Of a stretch of 64,000 bases of DNA, positions 55,188-64,000 are shown piece after piece; the first letter of the stretch is position 1, and every line of letters begins with the position of its first letter. The stretch is from contig JAESUZ010003887.1 of the NCBI GenBank assembly GCA_017311185.1, positions 124,001 to 188,000 on the forward strand, written 5' to 3'. This DNA comes from Proteles cristata cristata. Lineage: Eukaryota; Chordata; Mammalia; Carnivora; Hyaenidae. A program made the translations under genes and the position numbers. The notes under the pieces are model-generated. The model searched no databases, was not told the DNA's origin, and saw only the letters and a program-made list of their open reading frames with translations.

Positions 55188-57769
55188 AAACAAACCCCAT
55201 AAACCTGAACAATAAATCACAGATAAACTTGGATCAAGCCTGTATGACAACCACAGGCAGATTCTTAGAGATTGCAAGTCTCTGTATTGGAGAGAGAACA
55301 GACCAGAATAGAGCAGGGGGAATCCAGATGTTAAATAGGTCATACACAGACAGCAGATGCTGTGCTCAAAAAAGGAAAAGGGTACATGTGGTCATTAGTT
55401 ATGAGAATTCCACTGTTTGAAGCTGGAGTATGGTGCCTCTAGAGTTCCAAAAAGGCTCAAGCACACAGAGGTATATCTACAGCCACCTGAAACGCAGGGC
55501 ATTTTACTTGTAGACAAGCCAGATTTGCAATAATTAAAGAATTATATCCATATGGTGTAATTCATTTCTCCTCTTGGACTTCTGGCTCAGTCATGTTTAC
55601 TCAGCAACAGTAGATGCATCTATAACCTTTCTGTTCTGTTTTCTACCATGGGAACCAAGGTGCCTCTCTGATCAAGGTCAAGGGTTAAGAGAGTGAATTT
55701 GAATAGTGAGCACTAACCCAAAGGACTCCTGGATTCCCACGAACTCTCTTGAGTTTGGAACGGCGAACTTCCCTGCTTACCAGGGCTTTTCTGGATCACA
55801 CCCTTCACTGCCTCAGATAACTGAAACCTCCCCAGTCTTTCAATTTCCACCTCTGCCTTCACCACAGGGAGAATAGAAAATTACTCCATTTGATTCTGTG
55901 AGTCCAAACCCCACTCCACAGCCCTCATTGACAAGCTTGTCGTGTGCAATTTGTTACCAACCATGTGCACTCCTTGAAAGATGCTCTCACTTTGCAAAAA
56001 GTTTAGAACTCGCCCTCTCCATCCTGCCGGGGGATGTGCATAGTCACTTCAATATCCTGTTGATGACCTGTTCAGTATCCTCTGCAGCTGTCTTCCCTGC
56101 TGCCACAGGCCAAGCCATAACTCTGATCTTGACAGATGCCTTCCGCATCTCTGAGATGGCAAACCCTAAACTCCTCCTCTGACCCACCTCCCTCTCCTTC
56201 CGTGAGATCTCAGCTCAACACTGAGCCACTTCTGAGCTCTGAGCTACCCTCACTGCAACTTGGCCCCTCCCAGAAGCGTCTTCCAGCTTCAGGAAGACTT
56301 TATTCCTCTTGCACCCCTTACCCATCTCCATTGGCCATTTCACTTTTGACAGCACAGTAATTCTCTCACCCTTTTAGGGGTTTGGCCCCAGATTTGCCAA
56401 ACTTGACCCCTGGTAAAGGAGAGCCATCAATCTTCTGGACACCTTCCTAGCTGGAAATCCGAATACTTGACATTTTCTGAGCATTCCCCTTTCAGCCTGA
56501 GGACCCCCATCTCAGGTGTCTGATTCCTTAAATCCTCTGCAAGAGGCTGCAGACATTATACTGAGGTACAAATTTGCTTTGGGCACTTAGAACTGGCCTC
56601 CTAACCTATTTTTCACCCTTCTTTGCCTATGCCTGCTTCAGTTGTCTTCAAGCCCACAATCTCCCCTCCTCAGCCTGCCTTTCACCACCGGTGGCAAAGC
56701 CAATTGTGCCATCAGAGCTAATATCAAATCACCTCTGACCTCTCCAAGGTAATGACTTTCTAAGTTTCTCAGTTAATAACCTTGACTTCCCAGCTCTCCA
56801 ACTGGAAGGACTCTGTACTCCCCTCCACCTTCCCTCTGTCTCCAAGAAAAAGAGCCGCTTCCTTCCGGCCAGCTTGGGTTCAAAACATATATCCACAGCT
56901 TCCTTCCATCTTGGAACTATGTCACAAAAGTAGGGGCCACTTGGTCACCCTCCATTCACTGACTTTGCAGATGAACACGGTATGTATTAAAATACGGTCC
57001 CACACCTATGTGACTATCGTTGGCATAAACAGGTTATAGATCCATATTTTACAATTGGCCTTTGACTTAAGGACACCCTGAGTAGGAGCTGAAATAGTTC
57101 TGCCTGCTCTACCTCCGTCAGTGTTCTGGCAACAAACAGGAGACAGAGGCTCTTCCCGTGAAAAGTCCTCAGTCGCCCTTCAGTGGCAGATCATCAGGAA
57201 CTGCACTGTCACCTGGGGCTGAGGCCATGTCCCGTCCCCGACCTCCAGTGCATCAAATCTTGGCAGGAAACATAGTTTCTAGAGCCAGCCCCGGAAAGCA
57301 TTACAGGGCAGGTGCATGGCGCCTTGGCTTTTCTTAACGTGTTGGCTTCCTGGTCCCTTTCCCCCATATCACAGGAGCCACCCTGGGACCTCAGATCCCT
57401 GGCAGAGACCTTGGCCTTTGGATAACCCCTGAAAGCCAGTAGCTAGATCAGGGCTTGGAAAATGTTTTTTTTAGGCTTCCAGAAGCAAAATTGAGGAAAT
57501 TATGTAGGAACTTACATAGCAGGGGGAAATTGCTACCTCACCCTACCTGGGGCAAGGGTCTGCCTGGGGCAAGCCACCTGGGAGTGGCTGCACCTTGTGC
57601 CCAGCTGCCACCAGCTGGAGTCAGCTGGAGATGTTCTCAAGAAAGGGAGCACAGGCCCAAGCGGGAGGGACTGGCGGTTCTGGTGGGCGGAGTTCTGGGC
57701 ATCACTGGGCAGAGAGGGAAAGGGAGCCCTGCCAGCCCACATCACATTGGATCGACTTACTAAAGGGGA
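55188..57769. other. Single-copy-like, pyrimidine-biased DNA, no gene seen
   Basis: About 55800-56950 is strongly C/T-biased on this strand and may include decayed LINE sequence that I cannot assign. A direct repeat CCTGGGGCAAG occurs twice near 57548-57575. Frames of 85-102 codons lack a domain. Confidence 0.4.
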
Positions 57770-59690
57770 CTGACTGTCACCTGCTCCCTTTCCTGGATGT
57801 CACATGGGCAATATTGGTGCCAGAGACCCTTGGCTGGGGAGCCCGTACCTCTGATGCCCACCCCAGAGCTTACCATGGTGCTCCTTGCATCACCGTGACA
57901 CAGCAGGGCCTCAGCTCCACGGCCCTGGGACCTTATTTCTGGGGTCAGCTGCTGAAGTCATCGGAGACGAGTTATGGCATCACCTGGCTTTTGTCACATG
58001 GCATCACTAGGCTGCCCAGCCGCCTTTCCCCACCTCCTGTTTCAGACCTTGGCAGGCAGTCTGGGCCCATCATGCCAGCCTCCAAACCACTAGGAGTCAA
58101 ATCACAGTCTTTTTAGAGTGGACTGACTACTTAGTCCACTATATCCCCAGGATTGCCTCAAAGTCTCCACCTTGGCAGTGGGCTGGCCTCCGGTAAAAGC
58201 CCAGTTAGTCATAAGAAAGTGGTCCCCACATCGTCTTGGTTCTTCTTAGAGGTGTTTGCTTGCCCGGCGCCCCACTCACCTCACCTCCTCATCATTGCTG
58301 GAACCACACCAATGCCTGGGACTCTTGGCAAGGGACCCAGATGGCTGTAGCCAGCCCCTGAAGCCATTAGAGCTTCCCTATAGTATAAATGGCTATTGAA
58401 CACCCTTGAAGGGTTCAGGTTGAAAAGGGGTGTTAATTTACACACGAGATTTCAAAGCCTTAGTCCTAAAAGAGATGTAAAATATCGCATTGATATTGTT
58501 ATCTTGATCACATGTTGAAGGGGCAGTATTTGGGATATATTGGGCTAAATAAAACATGTTAAGATTAATTTCACCCAATTCCTTTTACTTTTTAAAGATG
58601 CAGCTACTAGACAAGGTAAAATTATAGGTGCCTAGTGCAGGCAGGGCTGCGTCACTCTTACTGTTGTGAAACTTTTTCCACGTCACTGTGGCCACATTAG
58701 GGAGTCCACCTTGGCCAGGGACTGGCCCCTTCAGTGCCAGCCCCACGGTGGTGAGAGATGTCTCTGTATTTCTCTGGTTCTTAGAGTGTGTTGGCTGCTG
58801 GACTGCAGTTGCCAGATTAGGAAATAAAAATGCAGGATGCCCAGTTACATTTGAATTTCAAATACACAGCAAATAGTATCTTATTATAAGCATGTTCCAT
58901 GTCCTTATTTGCTGTTGATCTGGAATTCGAAAGTGGCTTTCTGTGTTTTATCTGTCAACCCAATGAGTCGGTTATCTGCCAACTCCACATTTTCCATGCA
59001 TCTTCCTCATCTCAGGGGCCACACTGGTGACTCAGCCCTCAGTAAGGGGTTTGGACTGTGGGTTCCAGTCACAAAGCCCTTACAAGGTAGTCACTGCATT
59101 GCCTCGGAAGATCTTAAGAGTATCCTGGATTCTTGGGCCCTGGTCTCTGGGGCCACGCCAGTACCTCAGATGTTTCACAGAGGGCCTGGGACTCTGGGGC
59201 CTACCCCAGAGTTTTTGTATTTCCTTCATGTACATTGGTTTGTCTGATGGACCCTACTTTACCGGGTCAACACTAAAACCTTTACATTGACTTAATTCTT
59301 CTTATGTATGTGACCTCCATTTTGCCACACATCGCCAGGTCACATGAATCCTCAGCCCCTTGATGAGGAGCCTGGACCACTGGTATCAGCCACAAAAACC
59401 ATTGGCCTAGTCTTGGCATTGTCTTTTCAGCCTTCAGTGTGTATTGTAGTCTGGTCTTCGCATTCCCCACTACACAGAAGTGTATGCCCCATCAGCCATT
59501 AGAAAGCGGGCACTGTATTGTCCTGGTTCCCCTTATGGTGAACTGGTTGCACAGCCCCTCTCCCCCCACACTGCCAGGTTTACAGTGCATTATACCCCTG
59601 ACAGGTGGCCAGGTCACCCTGGATCCCCAGCTATGTGGCTCATGCAGTGTGCTCTTTCTTTATAGGTGAGGAGGTGGGTCGGGGGACCGG
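57770..59690 (+). repeat. Degenerate tandem repeat of about 100-160-bp units, unassigned
   Basis: A composite motif recurs: a 'ccagccac-aaagccattag' part, then 'aaagtggtcactgcattgtcttggttcttcttagagtgt', then 'cccca-ctgccaggtcac'. Clear instances start near 58207, 58746, 59078, 59400 and 59494; weaker ones lie near 57880, 57955, 58085, 58363 and 59629. The instances at 58207-58254 and 59494-59540 agree at about 34 of 47 aligned bases (hand count). It is interrupted by AT-rich DNA (58440-58680) and a MITE (58807-58928). I know no family with this unit. Confidence 0.55.
58807..58928. mobile_element. Palindromic MITE-like DNA element
   Basis: Begins AGTTGCCAGATTAGGAAATA and carries an inverted repeat. 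Left arm 58853-58875 and right arm 58906-58928 match at 19 of 23 positions when one is reverse-complemented (shared CAGCAAATA core). I recall this theme as an old mammalian palindromic repeat but do not name it. It sits inside the degenerate repeat. Confidence 0.7.
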
Positions 59691-60216
59691 ACTTCAGAAG
59701 GGGCTGACACGGGCCTCAGCCATCCCAGGGGTCTCCTACTTGCTTCTGTTTGAGCCCTTCTTTCCTTCCCACTCCTCATGTCTCTGCCAGTGGACAGTGG
59801 GCTCCACTGCGGGCTTCAGAGATAAGCCCCTAGCCCAGCTAGCCCAGCTGGTTGGCCTCATAAGCCTTTGCATGTCCTGCTTCTTGGTTTTTCTGCCCCA
59901 CTCTTGGTCATTGTTTTCTTTGCTTGGGGTTTTCCAGTCTCACTTCTAGTTTCTCCTTTGAATCTGTGATTTATTGATGTTAAATGAGAGAGGGCACCAG
60001 AAGGGTGGGTACTGCTCCGAGCCTGGCACAGTAAATGGTCATAGCTCGGTCACTAAAGCCCTCTGCAGATATTCTCTGCGTTCTCTGGCGATGTTAGAAT
60101 GCTCTCTGGCATACTTATGGTTCTGTGTCCACTTTTTGCCTTCTGGTTCTGTTGTAGAAAGGACAGCCCCAAAGGCACGGCTGTGTGCTAGGAGAGAGAG
60201 AAGACCACCTACAAAT
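59691..60216. other. Single-copy-like DNA, no gene seen
   Basis: 'gctcggtcactaaagccctctgcagatattctctgcgttctctgg' near 60044 may be one more outlying unit of the upstream degenerate repeat. No gene. Confidence 0.4.
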
Positions 60217-60243
60217 TCAAGACACATTTAAAAAAATGTTTTA

Positions 60244-60441
60244 GGGGCGCCTGGGTGGCTTAGTCGGTTAAGCGTCCGACTTTCGCTTAGGTCATGATCT
60301 CGCGGTTCGTGGGTTCGAGCCCCGCGTCGGGCTCTGTGCTGACTGCCAGCTCAGAGCCTGGAGCCTGTTTCAGTCCGTGACTCCCTCTCTCTCTGACCCT
60401 CCCCTGCTCACGCTGTCTCTCTCTCTCTCCTAGAAATAATT
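60244..60441 (+). mobile_element. Young felid SINE, near consensus, nested in an older SINE tail
   Basis: Intact pol III A box (TGGCTTAGTCGG) and B box (GGTTCGAGCC), about 14 CpGs in about 200 bp, young-type end CTCTCCTAGAAAT. Target duplication TAAAAAAATGTTTTA at 60229-60243 and 60442-60456. Confidence 0.96.
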
Positions 60442-60633
60442 AAAAAAAATGTTTTATTTTATGTTTGAGACGGGGAGCAGGGGCAGAGAGAGAGGCGGAC
60501 ACAGAATCCAAAGCAGGCTCTACGTTCTGAGTTGTCAGCACAAAGTGTGACACTGGGCTTGAACCCGTGAACTGTGAGATCATGACCTGAGCTGAAGTCA
60601 GACGCAGAGTGGACTGAGCCACCCAGGTGTCCC
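60442..60633 (-). mobile_element. Older felid SINE (whole unit 60230-60633)
   Basis: Reverse orientation; body AATCCAAAGCAGGCTCTACG, head GACTGAGCCACCCAGGTGTC. Target duplication TCAAGACACATTT at 60217-60229 and 60634-60646 encloses both SINEs, so this one inserted first. Confidence 0.94.
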
Positions 60634-60646
60634 TCAAGACACATTT

Positions 60647-60950
60647 TAAAACTTCATCCGTAATTGCTTTGGGAATAGAAGTCAGAGCGGTGCCCTCTGT
60701 CTGATTTTCTCCTGCCTGGCACAGACCTGCACCTAACTTGATGACTTTGCTTCTGTCTCAGCCCTGAGTCTCCTTGCCCCAAATCTCAGCTATGATCTAA
60801 AGATTTTTGTATTTACTATCAACATTGAAGCTAACACTTTAAAGTAGCAAGAGTCCTTCAGCTTTGGCTATAACCTTTAGCAGATGCTGGACGTTTTGTT
60901 TTGGACTGAGGAGTTTGGCCAGTCAACCAGGATCTTTTAAAGCATTAAAA
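60647..60950. other. Single-copy-like DNA, no gene seen
   Basis: No repeat or coding signal is recognised. Confidence 0.45.
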
Positions 60951-61157
60951 AAGTTTTTTTATGTCTTTATTTTATTTTGAGAGACAGAAACAGAGAGCAA
61001 GCGAAGAGGAGCAGAGAGGGAGATACAGAATCTGAAGCAGGCTCCAGGCTCTGAGCTGTCAGCATAGAGCCCCACGCGGGGCTCGAACCCACAGACTGTG
61101 AGATCATGACCTGAACCGAAGTCAGACGCTTAACCCACTGAGCCACCCAGACGCCCC
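60951..61157 (-). mobile_element. Felid-type tRNA-derived SINE
   Basis: Reverse orientation, well preserved. Probable target duplication TAAAGCATTAAAA (60938-60950) versus TAAGGCATTTAAT (61158-61170), diverged. Confidence 0.94.
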
Positions 61158-61170
61158 TAAGGCATTTAAT

Positions 61171-62713
61171 AATGATGTTTTGTGTGTTATCACTGTGACT
61201 TGGTGGTGTGAGCTCAAAAGAGCGGGTTAAGATCACCTTTCAGCCAGGACCTTCTGGTGGGCCTGCACTGGAGGGACATAAGATATCAGGGCAGATGCGG
61301 ACAGAGGATGCTGGCCTTCTGCGCGCTGGCCTCCTGGCCCCCACTGTCTGGGTGAGGAGCTGCTGGCCATCTGTCTTTCTGAGAAGAGCCTTGTTCCATC
61401 ACCAGTGACTTGGTATCTGTGGCCTAGTGGGAAAACCTCCCTGTAAGTATTGTAGTTCTAAGAAGGGGGATATTTTTATTCCTAAAAGGAACGAACACCG
61501 GTGCTGTGGGAGATCTGGGGCCATGGATGGAGCTGTGGGGCTCTTACACCAGTCCTGGGAAAGTTAGGTAAGGGATACTGAAGCACGCCATGATGGTGGT
61601 AGTTGCTGACTTCTTACGGCCAGCCTGGGGTTTGTAGCAGAGAGATATGGAACTTTCTAAAAGTTTCTGAGATCCCTGTTGGTGAAATCTAGGACAAAGT
61701 ATTCTCTGGGGCCACAGAGGATGCCAGCTGTCCCCTGTCCCTCCCCACTTCCTTTTCTTCTCAGAGCCACGAAGAACAAGACCAGCTTGTTCTGCAACAA
61801 GGACCCCAGTTCAGGCTATGGCAACTCTGGTCTGTTCTGGGTCGTTAGAGCTGTGTTCTCCAAGAAGGTCAGAGTGATGGACAGTCATTCCCCACCATGG
61901 ATCCCTCCCAGTCTTGGGGCTTGAGCCAATGAACACTGGGCTGGGTGGTATACGGGCATGAGCATTCCTTCTTGAGTAGCTCCTTTCACTGGGAGAATTC
62001 TGAAATTAAATGCGTTTGTCATTTGTAATGCAATTAATACCACTTGGCACCGATAGGGACCAGGGGATGCCAGCAGCAGATAAGGAAGGCTGCACGGAAG
62101 AGCCCTGCTTGCTCTGGGATTCCATGAGCCTAATCCTGTTATTATTGTTAATATGCGTAATTTAAAATATCAATCGTGCATATCAATAATGAGGATTTGG
62201 TTTGTCTTTTCTAAATATACGGGTCACACATCTATAGCGTTCTGAAGTTGACAAAGCAGGCCTGACTGCTACAGTTTTACAGCTGAGACAACCAGCTCTC
62301 AAAGCCAGTTTCCAGCCCTGTCTCCCAGAGCCAACAGGTGGTGGGGCAGTTAGTGTCCAAGGGCTTGCCTGAGCTCTGGGGTGGGGACCCTTTCAGGGCC
62401 CTGTTCCAACAAGGATAACTGTGCGATCCTGCATGAGGAGTCATGTCCCATACCTGCCTACCTCCCCAGATCCCACGCCTACCTGTCCCATAAATACCAG
62501 GTGACAGCCACCTCCCCACGGATGCACCTGGGGCTCTGCGACCCTCTGATCATGCCTCTCCCTATCTCTTCCTGGAATTTGGTTCCCCAGAGTCACAGGG
62601 ACTCTTCACTCTGAGTGGGTAAGTCACTATAGAGTTGAAAAAAAAAACCTGAACCCTTGGAACCAAGGCATTTTTCAGTCTTTTGGGTAAATGGTAAGAA
62701 CCCTAAGGGCACT
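61171..62713. other. Single-copy-like DNA with a conserved-element-like patch
   Basis: No gene is recognised. About 62005-62220 is non-repetitive and dense in developmental-factor-like cores (ATGCAATTAATAC, CAGATAAGG, ATATCAATAATGAGG). Conservation is untested. Confidence 0.45.
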
Positions 62714-62750
62714 ACTATGGACTGAATAAGTCTTCTAAAATCCATATACT

Positions 62751-62970
62751 GGGGCGCCTGGGTGGCTCAGTCGGTTAAGCGTCTGACTTCGGTTCAGGTC
62801 ATGATCTCACGGTTCATGGGTTCGAGCCCTGCGTCGGGCTGTGTGCTGACAGCTCAGAGATTGGAGCCTGTTTCAAATTCTGTGTGTCTCTCTTTCGGAC
62901 CCTCCCTTGCTCACGCTGTCCCTCTGGCTCTCTCTCTCAGAAATAAATAAAACATTAAAAAAAACAAAAA
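62751..62970 (+). mobile_element. Felid-type tRNA-derived SINE
   Basis: Near-consensus head GGGGCGCCTGGGTGGCTCAG and B box, body CTGACAGCTCAGAGATTGGA, end CTCTCTCAGAAATAAATAAA. Target duplication TAAAATCCATATACT (62736-62750) versus TAAAATCCATACACT (62971-62985). Confidence 0.96.
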
Positions 62971-63110
62971 TAAAATCCATACACTGAAACCCTAACCCCA
63001 ATCCTCAGTGTGATGGCATTAGATGGTAAGACCCGCGGAGAGAATTAGGTTCAGATGTGGTCATGAGTGGGGTCCCATGGTAGGGTTAGTTAGTGCCCTT
63101 ATAAGAAGAG

Positions 63111-63330
63111 GGGTGCCTGGGTAGGTCAGAGAGTTAAGTGTCTGACTTTGGCTCAGGTTATGATTTCCTGGTTTGTGAGTCTGAGCCCCATGTCAGGCTC
63201 TGTACTGCTAGCTCAGAGCCTGGAGCCTGCTTCAGATTTTGTGTCTCCCTCTCTCTCTGGGCCTCCCCTGCTCATGCTCTGTCTCTCTCTCAAAAATAAA
63301 TAAACATTAACAAGATTGTTTTTTTTAAAT
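63111..63330 (+). mobile_element. Felid-type tRNA-derived SINE, older
   Basis: Head GGGTGCCTGGGTAGGTCAGA, CpG-poor body TGCTAGCTCAGAGCCTGGAG, older-type CTCAAAAATAAATAAACATT end. Short target duplication AAGAAGAG at 63103-63110 and 63333-63340. Confidence 0.94.
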
Positions 63331-63542
63331 AAAAGAAGAGGAAGAGACTAGAGCTCTCTCTCTGTGCTGTGAGGACATGGCAAAAAGGCAGATGTCGGTA
63401 ATCCAGGAGGAGGGTGTTCACCAGAACCTGCCCATGCTGGCATCCTGATTTTGGACTCAGAGCCTTTCAGCACTGAGAATCATGCTTGCTGGTTAGGCCA
63501 CCTGGTCTATGGTATCTTGTCATTACAGCACAGACTGACAAA

Positions 63543-64000
63543 GGCAGTGATAATGCCTGCACGTTGAAAATTTTATTTCCCAGCAATTTGGGGGCAGGGC
63601 ATTAGGCACCTAACAAGCTCTGGGTAAATGGGTGATAAACCCTGTCTTGTCCTGGAAGAGGTAGCCTTCTAAATCTCACTGCTCACATGTCAGGTCTTCG
63701 ACACAACACCCAGAAAATTTCCTGCATTTCTAATCTCCTGTGTTCCCTGCAGGTAATTGCACAGAAAATCCATGCTGCAAGAGGAATTACAAGGAATTAT
63801 ACATCTCCTTTCACCTCACTAGACTTTCATTCTGACAGAGAAGCAGCCATGTTTTTAGGATGGGGGCTGGGGGCACAGACCATGAAATTGGGCTCTACGC
63901 TTTCCTTAACTCACTACAACACCAAGATGGTATCTTCCTAAGCTTTGCCCCAGCAGATGCTCAGAGCCTAGGGCTGCTGTGGCTGTCAGAGCTCTGTCCA
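63543..64000. other. Single-copy-like DNA, no gene seen
   Basis: No repeat or coding signal is recognised up to the window end. Confidence 0.45.

Larger units (their letters stand above)
62714..63542 (+). mobile_element. MLT1-type MaLR LTR split by two SINEs
   Basis: Sense LTR. 'ctatggactgaataagtcttc' at the start, 'ctgaaaccctaaccccaatcctcagtgtgatggcatta' after the first SINE, CTTATAAGAAGAGG before the second, 'ctctctctctgtgctgtgaggacatggcaa' after it, and the end 'ggccacctggtctatggtatcttgtcattacagcacagactgac'. Confidence 0.9.

Noticed and set aside
57595..58116. 173-codon plus-strand open frame, the longest in the window
   Set aside because: It runs into the degenerate tandem repeat, has no recognisable domain, and other units of the repeat do not keep the frame.
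60244..60320. tRNA-gene-like sequence with A and B boxes
   Set aside because: It is the tRNA-derived head of a SINE; the downstream SINE body, tail and target duplication show it is a retroposon, not a tRNA gene.

Overview
This window is nuclear DNA of a carnivoran, almost certainly a cat (Felidae). The diagnostic signal is about 30 copies of a tRNA-derived carnivore SINE. Its 5' head reads GGGGCGCCTGGGTGGCTCAG, followed by an A-box/B-box pol III promoter, and its body carries the felid-type motif GCTGACAGCTCAGAGCCTGG, then a CT-rich tract and an A-rich tail. The canid version has a different body after the tRNA head. L1 fragments of a carnivore type, ancient L1M, L2, MIR, MER20, MER5A and MaLR (MLT1-type) LTRs complete a typical mammalian repeat landscape.

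I find no protein-coding gene, no functional RNA gene and no CpG-island promoter. Every long open frame I examined lies in a repeat, a microsatellite or unstructured single-copy DNA with no domain I recognise. The window is best read as intergenic or intronic DNA. Splice sites of a large gene cannot be excluded by eye.

Layout. 1-1106: 3' part of an L1 ORF2 on the minus strand. 1107-6260: MER20, L2/MIR and two old minus-strand L1M fragments, one split by a SINE with a perfect 14-bp target duplication. 6260-15300: GC-richer, mostly single-copy DNA with only ancient repeats (MIR, one MLT1 LTR) and a 59-bp locally copied segment. 15300-16630: a decayed DNA-transposon-like element hit by a SINE. 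16630-31760: mixed single-copy DNA, MIR, MER5A, an MLT1 LTR, L2 and a few SINEs. 31770-36655: an ancient, nearly end-to-end but internally deleted L1M on the plus strand, peppered with younger SINEs, a short carnivore L1 3' end and a 51-bp copy of DNA from 1.2 kb downstream. 36656-50590: the SINE-richest part, including nested SINE pairs, a SINE with a triplicated 40-bp box, (TTTC)n and (TA)n arrays, and another large L1M. 50590-57750: mostly single-copy DNA, an MLT1 LTR and a strong CTCF-like motif. 57770-59690: a degenerate tandem repeat I cannot assign to a known family, interrupted by a palindromic MITE. 59690-64000: more SINEs and an MLT1 LTR split by two SINEs.

No genes act together here. 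The interest lies in how elements inserted into one another and in several locally templated duplications. All family names come from recognition by eye; divergence values were not computed.
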